Shown here: piece by piece, positions 26,537-35,115 of the stretch
Layout of the letters: each line of letters begins with the position of its first letter
Position numbering within the stretch: the first letter of the stretch is position 1
DNA from: WJMT01 sp964456985
GTDB lineage: Bacteria; Acidobacteriota; Aminicenantia; Aminicenantales; Aminicenantaceae
NCBI GenBank assembly: GCA_964456985.1
Contig: CAYWDH010000016.1
Span: 1 to 47,276 of the forward strand
Direction: 5' to 3'
DNA: 47,276 nucleotides
The notes under the pieces: generated by a model
Databases searched by the model: none
Seen by the model: the letters and a program-made list of their open reading frames with translations, nothing else
Told to the model about the DNA's origin: nothing
Translations under genes and position numbers: made by a program

Positions 26537-28495
26537 CTAATCTCCTTTCAAAATGATATCAACCATAGAATAGATTTGATCGTCTGTGAAATTCTTTTGT
26601 TGGGCTGCACCTGATGGACATGCGGCAATACAGGAGCCGCATCCTTCACAAAGGACTTCATTGACAGACACGATCCCTTTTTCTTCATCAAAAACCCTGG
26701 CTTCGTATGGACATATCGGAATGCAGAGCTTGCACCCACTGCACAAATCTTCATCCACAGCTGCGACAATAGGTGCCTGATGGAGGACATCAGAAGAAAA
26801 CATGGCTTGAACCTTACTTGCTGCCCCGCTCGCCTGGGCCACAGCTTCCGGAATATCTTTGGGAGCTTGCCCGGCTCCGGCAACGAAAAGCCCTCCGGTT
26901 ACGCTTTCTACAGGCCGTAGTTTTGGATGAGCTTCTGCAAGAAAGCCATCTTTATCCAAAGCGATTTTCAATTTCTTTGCTAGCTCGTCTGATTTATTGG
27001 AAGGGACCATGGCCATGGCCAGTACTACCATGTCAGCATTGATCTCTATTTCTTTGCCTGTTAATGTGTCCACTCCCCAGACAGTCACTTTTCCATTTTT
27101 TTGAAATATTTTGGATACTTTTCCTCTTAAATACAGGACCCCTTCTTCTTCGACAGCTCTCTGGACAAATTCTTCGTAGTTTTTTCCGCCTGATCTTATG
27201 TCGATGTAAAAAACATAAGCTTGGCCGTCTGGAACATGTTCTTTGTACAGCAAGGCGTGTTTGGCTGTGTACATACAGCAGATTTTTGAACAATAGGGTT
27301 TATGGAGCTCAGGATCTCTAGAGCCGCAGCACTGGATAAAGACCACTTCTTTGGGGACTATGTGGTCAGAAGGCCTCATAATTTTCCCGGCAGTAGGACC
27401 CGAGGCAGATAAAAGTCTTTCAAATTGAAGCCCGTTTAGGACATCAGGGATTTTTCCATACCCGTATTCAGCAATTTCATCCATGCCGTAGAGGTCATAT
27501 CCTGTGGCCACGACAATGGCTCCTACTTCTTCCTCTACGATCTCAGGCTTCATGTCAAAGTCAATGGCATGGGGCTCACATACATCAGCGCATTTACCGC
27601 AGGCAATAGGGAGCACGCCAGGACAGTTTTCTATATCTAGGGTGTAGGAGGCTGGTATGGCCTGTGGAAAGGGGATATAGATGGCTTTTCTTCCGGTTAA
27701 TCCTTCATCGAATTCATTAGGAACTAGCACCGGACATACTTGTGTGCATTCATCGCAGAGGGTGCATACATCCGGGTCAACATAGGTTGGTTTCTTTAAA
27801 ATTTTGACCTTAAAATTACCAACATATCCGGAGATTTCCTGGATTTCACTGTAGGTCATAACTTTTATTTTTGGGTGCTTTGATACCTCAACCATTTTAG
27901 GCGTCATAATGCATTGTGAGCAGTCCAGAGTGGGAAAGGTTTCGGATAACTGGATCATATGTCCTCCTATGGAAGGAGACCTTTCCACCAGAATCACTTC
28001 ATGTCCCCCGTTTGCTATATCGAGGGCTGTCTGAATACCCGAGATGCCGCCTCCTATAACAAGGGCGCGTTTTGTGACAGGGACGCTTATGGGTTCCAGA
28101 GACTCATTTCTCAGAGCTTTTTCGACAATACTTTTTACAATCTTTTTGGCTTTATTTGTTGCTTTTTCTTTATCTTTATGGACCCAGCTGCACTGTTCTC
28201 TAATATTTGCTATCTCGCATTGGTAAGGATTAATACCTGTGGATTGGGTTACCTTTCTGAATGTAGACTCATGCAAGCTTGGGGAGCAGCACGCCACAAC
28301 AACACTATCAAGTTTATGTTCTTTTATGGCATTTTCAATCAGTTTTTGTCCCGGATCCGAACACATATACACATAGTCTTCGGCATGGACCACACCTTTG
28401 TGTTTAGATAGTTCTTTAGCGACGTCTTTGACGTCTACCGTACCAGCTATGTTTATGCCGCAATGGCATACAAATACTCCCGTCCGTTTTTTCAT
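26537..28495 (-). CDS. hdrA: Heterodisulfide reductase subunit A-like flavoprotein
   Basis: The 652-residue HdrA is the FAD subunit that in methanogens performs flavin-based electron bifurcation. The N-terminal domain has VFVCHCGINI and ACCSPSLHE (about residues 8 and 89). FAD binding starts at VIGGGISGIQTA near 145, followed by LDCSQCIMTPKM near 193. Cluster motifs include CTLCDECTQVCP near 242, a CGKCADVCEP near 298, and two C-terminal ferredoxin motifs, CSGCKLCIPICP and CEGCGSCIAACP, near 590 and 620. It lies between korC and mvhD. The genome context joins a 2-oxoacid oxidoreductase and a fumarate reductase-like enzyme rather than a hydrogenase. Confidence 0.95.
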   Translation of the reverse strand: MKKRTGVFVCHCGINIAGTVDVKDVAKELSKHKGVVHAEDYVYMCSDPGQKLIENAIKEHKLDSVVVACCSPSLHESTFRKVTQSTGINPYQCEIANIREQCSWVHKDKEKATNKAKKIVKSIVEKALRNESLEPISVPVTKRALVIGGGISGIQTALDIANGGHEVILVERSPSIGGHMIQLSETFPTLDCSQCIMTPKMVEVSKHPKIKVMTYSEIQEISGYVGNFKVKILKKPTYVDPDVCTLCDECTQVCPVLVPNEFDEGLTGRKAIYIPFPQAIPASYTLDIENCPGVLPIACGKCADVCEPHAIDFDMKPEIVEEEVGAIVVATGYDLYGMDEIAEYGYGKIPDVLNGLQFERLLSASGPTAGKIMRPSDHIVPKEVVFIQCCGSRDPELHKPYCSKICCMYTAKHALLYKEHVPDGQAYVFYIDIRSGGKNYEEFVQRAVEEEGVLYLRGKVSKIFQKNGKVTVWGVDTLTGKEIEINADMVVLAMAMVPSNKSDELAKKLKIALDKDGFLAEAHPKLRPVESVTGGLFVAGAGQAPKDIPEAVAQASGAASKVQAMFSSDVLHQAPIVAAVDEDLCSGCKLCIPICPYEARVFDEEKGIVSVNEVLCEGCGSCIAACPSGAAQQKNFTDDQIYSMVDIILKGD

Positions 28496-28583
28496 TGCAT
28501 TACCTTGTTAGTATTCATTTGTTTTAATGATAATTTTATAAATATATGTCAGAACCTTTCCGTATTTCTTCATGGCTGTATTG

Positions 28584-29135
28584 TTACTTCTTTTTTTCTT
28601 TAAGAACTTCTAAACCGTATTCATATCCTTTATCAAAGGCTTTTTTATTCAGATCAAGAAATCTGTCAGGTACAAGACCAGGGAGGGCTTTTTTCATAAC
28701 ATCCGGTGTGGTAATCTTGGTGACAGCTGTGAAAAAGCCCATCATGACCAGGTTGGCAATGATGCGGTTTCCGAGCTCCTCGGCGAATCTCGTGGCAGGC
28801 ACAGAATAATGGGTAACGTTTTTTCTTTCTGTTTTGGGCCTAACAAGATCATCGTCAGTGATAAGGATGCCGTTGTCCTTGAGTTCATTCTGATATTTTT
28901 CATAGGCTTCCTGGGACATAGATACCAATATATCTGGTCTTGTGATGTAGGGATAGAGGACTCTATCGTCAGAAACAATAAGCTGAGAGCTGCAGGCGCC
29001 TCCACGAGCTTCCGGTCCAAAGCTCTGGTTCATGGTAGCAAACTTACCTCCATAAATGGAAAGAGCTTTTCCTCCTATCAAAGCACATCTTATGATTCCT
29101 TGGCCTCCATAACCAGAAAATCTTATCTCAGTCAT
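28584..29135 (-). CDS. korC: 2-oxoacid:ferredoxin oxidoreductase gamma subunit
   Basis: The gamma chain of a four-subunit 2-oxoacid:ferredoxin oxidoreductase begins MTEIRFSGYGGQGI, the family N-terminus. A longer in-frame start at 29168 is possible, but GGAG is placed correctly for ATG 29133-29135, giving 183 residues and an eight-base overlap with korB. Further landmarks are QSFGPEARGGACSSQLIVSD near 32 and a late NIVMLG-like NLVMMGFFTAVT near 129. It follows korB and precedes hdrA by 88 bases. Confidence 0.92.
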   Translation of the reverse strand: MTEIRFSGYGGQGIIRCALIGGKALSIYGGKFATMNQSFGPEARGGACSSQLIVSDDRVLYPYITRPDILVSMSQEAYEKYQNELKDNGILITDDDLVRPKTERKNVTHYSVPATRFAEELGNRIIANLVMMGFFTAVTKITTPDVMKKALPGLVPDRFLDLNKKAFDKGYEYGLEVLKEKKK

Positions 29136-30000
29136 TGTTTTCTTCTCCATAAGCTTTGTATTTATCACCCAGAACTTTAGAAAGATGCTGATTCATGGCA
29201 TCTAGGAAAGTAGGTTTTTCTTTATCTACAAATTTACCAACGATAAGCTTTCCTTGATATTTGATATCAAGGTCTTTGGTATCAGCGTTATGCTGGATCT
29301 CAGAATTGTCATAGTAATACTTAAGTAAGTTCAGGCCATCCCCGAGACGGTTTCTCCGTGCATAAAGCGTCGTGCAGGGGGTGATGACTTCGATAAAGGA
29401 AAAACCTCTTCGATGCATAGCTTCTTGGATGGATTTCGTTACTCTTCTTAGATGAAGGGCGGTCCACCGGGCAATATAAGTCCCTCCCGCCGCGTTTACC
29501 AGATGGGGAAGATTAAAAGGATATTCAAAATTTCCGAATGGAGCTGTGGATGCATTGGCATCTAAAGGAGTGGTGGCAGCCACCTGGCCTCCGGTCATGG
29601 CATAATTGAAATTATTGACCACTATGACGACAAGGTCCATGTTTCTCCTGGCTGCATGAATAAGATGATTTCCTCCTATTCCTGCTATGTCGCCGTCTCC
29701 ACTGAATACAATCACTTTGGTTTTTGGATTCGCTAGTTTAAGACCTGTGGCAAAAGGGATGGCCCTTCCGTGAGTGGTGTGGAAAGAATCTAATTTTATA
29801 TATCCAGCCACTCTACCGGTGCAGCCGATTCCTGAGACCACAACTATATTATCCAAATCAGTCTCTTCTTTCCTTAAAGCCTCTGCAAAGGAGGTGACTA
29901 CAGTCCCGATACCACAGCCTGGACACCAAATATGAGGCATTCTGTCCATTCGCAGTATTCTTTCTACTGGATTTCTTAGCGGCTGCTTCTTTTCTGTCAT
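29128..30000 (-). CDS. korB: 2-oxoacid:ferredoxin oxidoreductase beta subunit
   Basis: This 290-residue chain binds thiamine diphosphate. It shows MPHIWCPGCGIG near residue 21, THGRAIPFATGLKLANP near 75, and the TPP/Mg motif GDGDIAGIGGNHLIHAARRN near 100. With KorA, KorC and KorD it oxidises a 2-oxoacid to the acyl-CoA and reduces ferredoxin. The start overlaps the korA stop by ATGA and the end overlaps korC. The four-subunit organisation favours 2-oxoglutarate, giving succinyl-CoA, but another 2-oxoacid is possible. Confidence 0.93.
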   Translation of the reverse strand: MTEKKQPLRNPVERILRMDRMPHIWCPGCGIGTVVTSFAEALRKEETDLDNIVVVSGIGCTGRVAGYIKLDSFHTTHGRAIPFATGLKLANPKTKVIVFSGDGDIAGIGGNHLIHAARRNMDLVVIVVNNFNYAMTGGQVAATTPLDANASTAPFGNFEYPFNLPHLVNAAGGTYIARWTALHLRRVTKSIQEAMHRRGFSFIEVITPCTTLYARRNRLGDGLNLLKYYYDNSEIQHNADTKDLDIKYQGKLIVGKFVDKEKPTFLDAMNQHLSKVLGDKYKAYGEENND

Positions 30001-31163
30001 TTTACGGCCTCCTTAATGGCTTGAAAGATATCATCTGGATTATGGACCCAGCCTCCTAAGTGGGGGACACTCACCACTTTGCACCTATTTCTGGAGCATC
30101 TGTCCACTTCTAAAAAGACCTGTCCGGCATTTATTTCAGGAACCACTATGGCTTTGACTTTTTTGGCCAGCTCCTCGATTTTCTTTTCCGGGAAAGGCCA
30201 TACAGTGATCAAACGGATACTCCCTGTTTTGATCCCTTCTTTTCGAGCTCGCTGGACCGCTTTGAACGCAACTCTGGATGTGATGCCGTAGGAAAGGACT
30301 ATGACTTCGACATCATCAATTTGTTCCTCTTCCAGTTCTATGATTTTGTCCGCATTATTTTTAATTTTGTCTATGAGATGCTGCACATTGACTTTCTGGC
30401 ATTCTGCATTGATTATGGGATAACCTCTTTCATCATGGGTTAGTCCGGTAGTATGAAAACGGTATCCCTGCCCTGTTTTGACCATGAAAGGGACTCCGTT
30501 AGAATCGCATTTGTAGGGCAGGTATTTATCTTTAGGGCCTTTATACCATTTTCTCTCTACAATCTCTATTTCGTCGGCTGGAGGTATAATCACCTTTTCA
30601 TGCATATGCCCTACACACTCGTCTGTCATAACAAAAACCGGAACACGGAATAATTCTGACAGATTAAATGCTTTGATGGTCATATCAAAACATTCCTGTG
30701 GGGAATCCGGGGAAAGGGCAATGATTTCATAATCCCCATGAGAACCCCATCTCGCCTGCATCATGTCCTGTTGGCCGGTGAGGGTGGGGAGTCCTGTTGA
30801 GGGGCCTCCTCTCTGGACATTGGCTATGACTAGAGGAGTTTCTAACATACAGGCCAAACCAATGTTTTCCTGCATCAGGGAAAATCCAGGCCCAGAAGTT
30901 ACAGTCATTGCTTTGAGTCCTCCCCAAGATGCTCCGATTAAAGATGCGATTGAGCCAAGTTCATCTTCCATCTGAATAAAGACTCCCCCAACTACAGGAA
31001 TTCTTTCAGAAAACCTTTCAGCTGTTTCTGTTGATGGTGTTATGGGGTAACCTCCGAAAAAACGGCATCCAGCTGCAAGCGCTCCTTCTGCCAGAGCGTA
31101 GTCTCCATCCATAAAGTGGGATCCGGTTAACACTCCTTTAGGATCTGCTTTCGACTTTTTCAC
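29997..31163 (-). CDS. korA: 2-oxoacid:ferredoxin oxidoreductase alpha subunit
   Basis: The alpha chain has GYPITPSTE near residue 40, the conserved pyrimidine-binding motif. MTVTSGPGFSLMQENIG follows near 88, and a C-terminal pyruvate-ferredoxin-type domain II starts about residue 285 (VIVLSYGITSRVA). I chose GTG at 31163: AGGAGG ends six bases before it, while the same AGGAGG directly abuts the alternative ATG at 31169. Either gives about 388-390 residues. The start lies inside the end of korD, indicating coupled translation. Confidence 0.92.
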   Translation of the reverse strand: MKKSKADPKGVLTGSHFMDGDYALAEGALAAGCRFFGGYPITPSTETAERFSERIPVVGGVFIQMEDELGSIASLIGASWGGLKAMTVTSGPGFSLMQENIGLACMLETPLVIANVQRGGPSTGLPTLTGQQDMMQARWGSHGDYEIIALSPDSPQECFDMTIKAFNLSELFRVPVFVMTDECVGHMHEKVIIPPADEIEIVERKWYKGPKDKYLPYKCDSNGVPFMVKTGQGYRFHTTGLTHDERGYPIINAECQKVNVQHLIDKIKNNADKIIELEEEQIDDVEVIVLSYGITSRVAFKAVQRARKEGIKTGSIRLITVWPFPEKKIEELAKKVKAIVVPEINAGQVFLEVDRCSRNRCKVVSVPHLGGWVHNPDDIFQAIKEAVK

Positions 31164-31413
31164 CTTCATCCTCCTCTTTCTTTATGGTCACAAAAATGGC
31201 AAATTCAGGACATATTGTCTCACAAAGCTGGCAGTAACAGCAGTCATCTCCGTTTTTAATATAAGGTGGATGATAACCTTTTTCATTAAATTCGTCAGAT
31301 AATTCAAGCACATCTCGTGGACAATATTCCACGCAAAACCCACATCCTTTACATCGTTCTTTTTTGATATGGATTTCGCCCGTTGTTGATTTTAAATCAC
31401 CAAAATAGATCAT
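31138..31413 (-). CDS. korD: 2-oxoacid:ferredoxin oxidoreductase delta subunit (ferredoxin)
   Basis: This 91-residue 2x[4Fe-4S] ferredoxin-like subunit shows CKGCGFCVEYCP near residue 20 and CCYCQLCETICP near 53. It passes electrons out of the Kor catalytic core. It lies eight bases after hdrB and overlaps korA. The acidic C-terminal tail (EEDEGEK) is encoded in the overlap region. Confidence 0.92.
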   Translation of the reverse strand: MIYFGDLKSTTGEIHIKKERCKGCGFCVEYCPRDVLELSDEFNEKGYHPPYIKNGDDCCYCQLCETICPEFAIFVTIKKEEDEGEKVESRS

Positions 31414-31420
31414 TTGTACC

Positions 31421-32299
31421 TCAGATTAATCCCTTTTCCTTTAGTAACGGTTTGGGATCTATATAATGGAGATCAAACTTCATGCTTTCTTCGTCACAGC
31501 CAAGGGCCAGAGCCAAGAGCTGAGAGAAATACAGCACAGGTATGTTTTTGAATTCAGGAAAAATCTTTTGTGTCTGTTTCTGCCGGGAATCCAGATTAAA
31601 AAAACAAAGAGGACAGCTCACAGCAACCGCATCAGCTCCGCAATCGACGGCAGAGGAAAGTATTTGGTTGGTTCTGTTCGCAATGATATCTGGCCTATCA
31701 ACGGTTTCATAAGCGCCGCAGCATTCTGTTTTGAAAGGAAAGTCGATCGGTTCTCCGCCCAGTGTTGAAACGAGTTCATCCATGATGTTCGGATTTTCCG
31801 GGTTATCAATTCCGATTTCTTTAGGGCGCACCAGATAGCAGCCATAGTAGCTGGCTATTTTTAAGCCTTTGAGCGGTTTTACAACTTTCTTCTGGACGTT
31901 TTCGAATGTAATATCATTTTTCAAAATTTCAAGAAGATGAAGAACTTCAACATCACCTTCATATTTGATTTTTTCACGGTACATGAGGTCATTTATGATG
32001 TCGAGACTTTCCTGGTCTTTTTTTACGCGCTCATTCGCTCTCTTAATGGTGTTGTAGCACATGGCGCAGAGTGTCATCAGTTTGTTTGAATCCTGTTCTT
32101 TTGTCCGGATTAAATTTCTTATGGGTGCTACATGATGTATGAGGTCATCGGTGGTCATGGAGAAAACGGTCCCGCAGCAGTTCCACCGGTCGATTTCTTT
32201 GACTTCAACGCCTAATTTTTTTAAAGAGCATAAAGCTGAGTCCTCAAAATTTTTTGCATGATTTTTTAATGTACATCCCGGAAAATAACTTAGTTTCAT
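31421..32299 (-). CDS. hdrB: Heterodisulfide reductase subunit B-like (two CCG domains)
   Basis: HdrB holds the catalytic noncubane Fe-S clusters that cleave CoM-S-S-CoB in methanogens. This 292-residue protein has two complete CCG-type domains. The first is FPGCTLK near 6, NCCGTVFS near 40 and LCAMCYN near 78. The second is YYGCYLV near 152, ECCGAYE near 191 and SCPLCFF near 229. All cysteines expected for two clusters are present, so catalytic disulfide chemistry is credible. The natural disulfide in this bacterium is unknown. It lies between hdrC and korD. Confidence 0.93.
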   Translation of the reverse strand: MKLSYFPGCTLKNHAKNFEDSALCSLKKLGVEVKEIDRWNCCGTVFSMTTDDLIHHVAPIRNLIRTKEQDSNKLMTLCAMCYNTIKRANERVKKDQESLDIINDLMYREKIKYEGDVEVLHLLEILKNDITFENVQKKVVKPLKGLKIASYYGCYLVRPKEIGIDNPENPNIMDELVSTLGGEPIDFPFKTECCGAYETVDRPDIIANRTNQILSSAVDCGADAVAVSCPLCFFNLDSRQKQTQKIFPEFKNIPVLYFSQLLALALGCDEESMKFDLHYIDPKPLLKEKGLI

Positions 32300-32367
32300 T
32301 ATTTCTGTTCCTTATAAAACTATTATCAATGTTTATACTATAATAAAGCATATTGATTACTGCGGCG

Positions 32368-32775
32368 TTATGAAGTGAATTTTCTAAAGCAGCTGATAAG
32401 AGCAATGGGAGGGACATCATGTCTTTCTGAATCAGTGAGCTCTTTTACCTCAACATGGTCGTTTCTTTTGCGTAGTATGATCTGGCGGATTGATTCTATG
32501 ACTTCTGCAATATTTATTCCCTTGGGACAGCGTACATTACAGGTCATGCAGGAAGCACAGACCCAAATGGATTTTGAAGCTCTCAGTTCTTCTTCCATTC
32601 CAAGCTGGGCAAACCTGATAATCTGATTGGGAAGAATATCCATTTGGTCTACGTTAGGACAGCCTGCAGAACACTTGCCGCATTGATAGCAGACAAGTAG
32701 ATTTTGCCCACTTAGTTCCTCTACTTTGGTAACAAAAGGACCTCTGATTTTTTTGCGGGAAATAGTTGTTCTCAT
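32368..32775 (-). CDS. hdrC: Heterodisulfide reductase subunit C-like
   Basis: The 135-residue protein carries two [4Fe-4S] motifs: CYQCGKCSAGCP near residue 29 and CASCMTCNVRCP near 73. This is the HdrC pattern, with a short ILPNQIIRFAQLG linker and the FRKFTS C-terminus. HdrC relays electrons between HdrA and HdrB. It is the first gene of the ten-gene minus-strand operon; a candidate promoter lies 54-82 bases upstream. HdrB follows after 68 bases. Confidence 0.93.
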   Translation of the reverse strand: MRTTISRKKIRGPFVTKVEELSGQNLLVCYQCGKCSAGCPNVDQMDILPNQIIRFAQLGMEEELRASKSIWVCASCMTCNVRCPKGINIAEVIESIRQIILRKRNDHVEVKELTDSERHDVPPIALISCFRKFTS

Positions 32776-32828
32776 CGAATTCTTTTTCTTCCTTCCATCA
32801 AAAGAACATCCTTATTTTATAAAAAAAT

Positions 32829-32857
32829 ATTTTACCAAAATAAGACTTTACAGTGAA
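32829..32857 (-). promoter_or_regulatory. Candidate promoter for the Hdr-Kor operon
   Basis: On the minus strand TTCACT (32852-32857) and TAAAAT (32829-32834) are 17 bases apart, matching four and five of six consensus positions. This would start transcription about 45 bases before hdrC. A TTGACA also lies farther upstream on the same strand near 32874-32879 but lacks a well-spaced -10. Confidence 0.35.
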
Positions 32858-32898
32858 GCACAATTGAGAGAATGTGTCAAGAATTTATCAAAAAAACC

Positions 32899-35091
32899 TT
32901 ACAAGTTAGATCCCCGACTCATTTTACCCCAAATGAGAAGCAGAAGACAGAATGAACCCGCCAGAAATAAGTATTGAAGGACAAGGGTAAGCCCCACTAG
33001 AGGAATGAGGATGGATGAAACAGCAATAGCTCCTAGAAAAGAGCCTATCAAGTCAAGTCCGTAGCCCAGTCCGTAGTGAAGACCTTTTTTCAGATAAAGC
33101 TGGTTTGATATGATAAACATCTCACCTCCAACGGATCCAAGTAGGAGGAGAAATACTGGGAAGAAGAAGGAAGGAGGTGCCTGTTTTATAAGCATAAACA
33201 AGAGAAGCAAAAGAAGCAGGGACTGGAATTGAACAAGAATCAAATGCTTTAAATCAACGTTCCTTATTTTTGTGCTCAGATAGGCTCCTAAAGCCATCCC
33301 AGCCATAAAAGAGGCAAAAAGAAAAGATACGGAATGATAGATATACCCATAAAGAGTCTGGAATGCGATAATAACGATAACTTCTACAGCGATAGATGTA
33401 AGGCCTATGAGAGTCAGAGGAGTAAAGTAAAAGAAATCTTTTTTCCTTGTGACTCCTATGAAGATCAAGATCGCCACAAACACAATCAGAGGGAGATCCA
33501 GAAACCAGAAAGGGCCCTTTTTTGAAAAGAATGAAAGGAGCTGACTTTCTATCCCTTTGAAATGGATACTTCTGAGAACTGAGATATAAAAATAACTGAT
33601 AGGAAACAGATCTTTGTTCACCTGTTTTTTACCTGATGCGATCTTTTCTCTCAGTGATTGCACCCTCAGGGGAGATAAGCGGGCTTGAAGCAAGTAGGGA
33701 GAGACATATGTATTGTGAAGTTCAAGGTCTTCTATTTTTTGGCTCAGTTTGTCCGGATCAAGGTCATTTAGATGTGAAGAAGCAAGAAAGATATTTGAAG
33801 CACCGGGTACGATTTTTACCTCATGAAATACAGAATAGAGAGTGAAATATAGGCAGCTTAAAAAATCTTGAAGTTGTGGACTGATATAATTTTCAGCCGA
33901 GGGAACCCGGAATGAAAACACGCCTTCAGGACGGAGCTTGCTTTTTATGATCTGAAAGAATTCCTGGGTATAAAACCGGTTGAGCTGCGCTGTTACAGGG
34001 GGAGGAAGATTTACGATTATAATGTCATATTTTTTTTGGGAGTCAGTTATAAACACTCTTCCGTCTTCATAATAGACATTGATTCGGGGATAATTGTGGA
34101 TATATTTTTCAAATTCAGGAAGGAAGCGGGCGGATATCCGGATGACTTCAGGATCCAGTTCCACATAATCAACACGGGCGTTAGGATATTTGAGGATCTG
34201 ATTGAGGCTTCCTGCCATTCCACCGCCTATAAGCAGGACATTTTCTGATTCGGGCTTCTGGAGAAGAGCAAAATGCACGGCTTCTTCAGCTGATTCGAGG
34301 TCAGGATAGGAAAATACTTTTGAGTGGTTATTATAGAGAGTGACCTGTTCCCTGGTTTTGACAATTTGAATTTTTCCGTAGGGAGAATCTTTACTTGCAG
34401 CAAGGGAAAAAGGTTTCCAGTAAAGTTTTTGTATGGGAAGGTCAAGAATCCAGAAAGAAGACATCATAAATAAAACAAGAATGAGAAAAAAAATCGCCTT
34501 TTTGCTTAGAAAGACAGCAGAGAGAAGGAAGACTGAGAACGCTCCTATCAGACAGGCGGATCTCCAGTTCGATAGGTGAGGGATGAGAAAGAAATAGACC
34601 ACAGTTCCTCCTGCAGCAGATCCAACGGATTCCATAAGATATACAGTGGAAATTTTTCCTTTTAAGAACTGGGTGTTGAAGACAAAAAGAACTCCTAAGG
34701 GAAAGCATATCAACAGGGATGTCACCAGTGCTGATACGATCATAGGAGAAATCCCCATGATTTCACCAGACTCTGTTCTGAATAAGAATCGAATCAACCT
34801 GAGACCAATAAAACACAAAGGAAAAACAAGCAGCACTGTGTAATAAAAGCTAAAAAATCTGGTCTGGGTAAATTTAAAAATTGTTCCTGAGAGACTCCCT
34901 ATTCCCGTCCATAAAAGCCATGCTCCCAGCATAATGCCAAATGTGATTTCATTACCTGCGAATTGAACGGAAAACTCCCGCAGAATGAGCACCTGCAAAG
35001 AAAGAGCCATGAATCCAAGGATAAAAGGGGGGAGCAGAAGATATATTTTATGGTTACCCTTTGGATTTTTTATTTCTTGATTCACATTCAT
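32899..35091 (-). CDS. Membrane-embedded spermidine synthase-like protein
   Basis: The 730-residue protein has about seven N-terminal membrane helices (residues 15-215), a central soluble domain (about 240-500), and about seven C-terminal helices (540-725). The central domain resembles polyamine aminopropyltransferases: VLLIGGGMAGSLNQIL, YVELDPEVI, an acidic YYEDGRVFI and YDIIIVNLPPP followed by NRFYTQEFF. Such SpeE-like domains bind S-adenosylmethionine or its decarboxylated form. The membrane fusion is found in uncharacterised bacterial proteins, and its substrate is not known. It is last in a minus-strand group after DUF362 and the radical SAM gene (24 bases upstream). Confidence 0.8.
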   Translation of the reverse strand: MNVNQEIKNPKGNHKIYLLLPPFILGFMALSLQVLILREFSVQFAGNEITFGIMLGAWLLWTGIGSLSGTIFKFTQTRFFSFYYTVLLVFPLCFIGLRLIRFLFRTESGEIMGISPMIVSALVTSLLICFPLGVLFVFNTQFLKGKISTVYLMESVGSAAGGTVVYFFLIPHLSNWRSACLIGAFSVFLLSAVFLSKKAIFFLILVLFMMSSFWILDLPIQKLYWKPFSLAASKDSPYGKIQIVKTREQVTLYNNHSKVFSYPDLESAEEAVHFALLQKPESENVLLIGGGMAGSLNQILKYPNARVDYVELDPEVIRISARFLPEFEKYIHNYPRINVYYEDGRVFITDSQKKYDIIIVNLPPPVTAQLNRFYTQEFFQIIKSKLRPEGVFSFRVPSAENYISPQLQDFLSCLYFTLYSVFHEVKIVPGASNIFLASSHLNDLDPDKLSQKIEDLELHNTYVSPYLLQARLSPLRVQSLREKIASGKKQVNKDLFPISYFYISVLRSIHFKGIESQLLSFFSKKGPFWFLDLPLIVFVAILIFIGVTRKKDFFYFTPLTLIGLTSIAVEVIVIIAFQTLYGYIYHSVSFLFASFMAGMALGAYLSTKIRNVDLKHLILVQFQSLLLLLLLFMLIKQAPPSFFFPVFLLLLGSVGGEMFIISNQLYLKKGLHYGLGYGLDLIGSFLGAIAVSSILIPLVGLTLVLQYLFLAGSFCLLLLIWGKMSRGSNL

Positions 35092-35115
35092 CTGCGATGA
35101 AACTAATCGATCAGA

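Noticed and set aside
28584..29168. korC starting at 29168
   Set aside because: ATG 29135 has a properly spaced GGAG and matches the family N-terminus MTEIRFSGYGG; the longer start adds 11 uncharacteristic residues.
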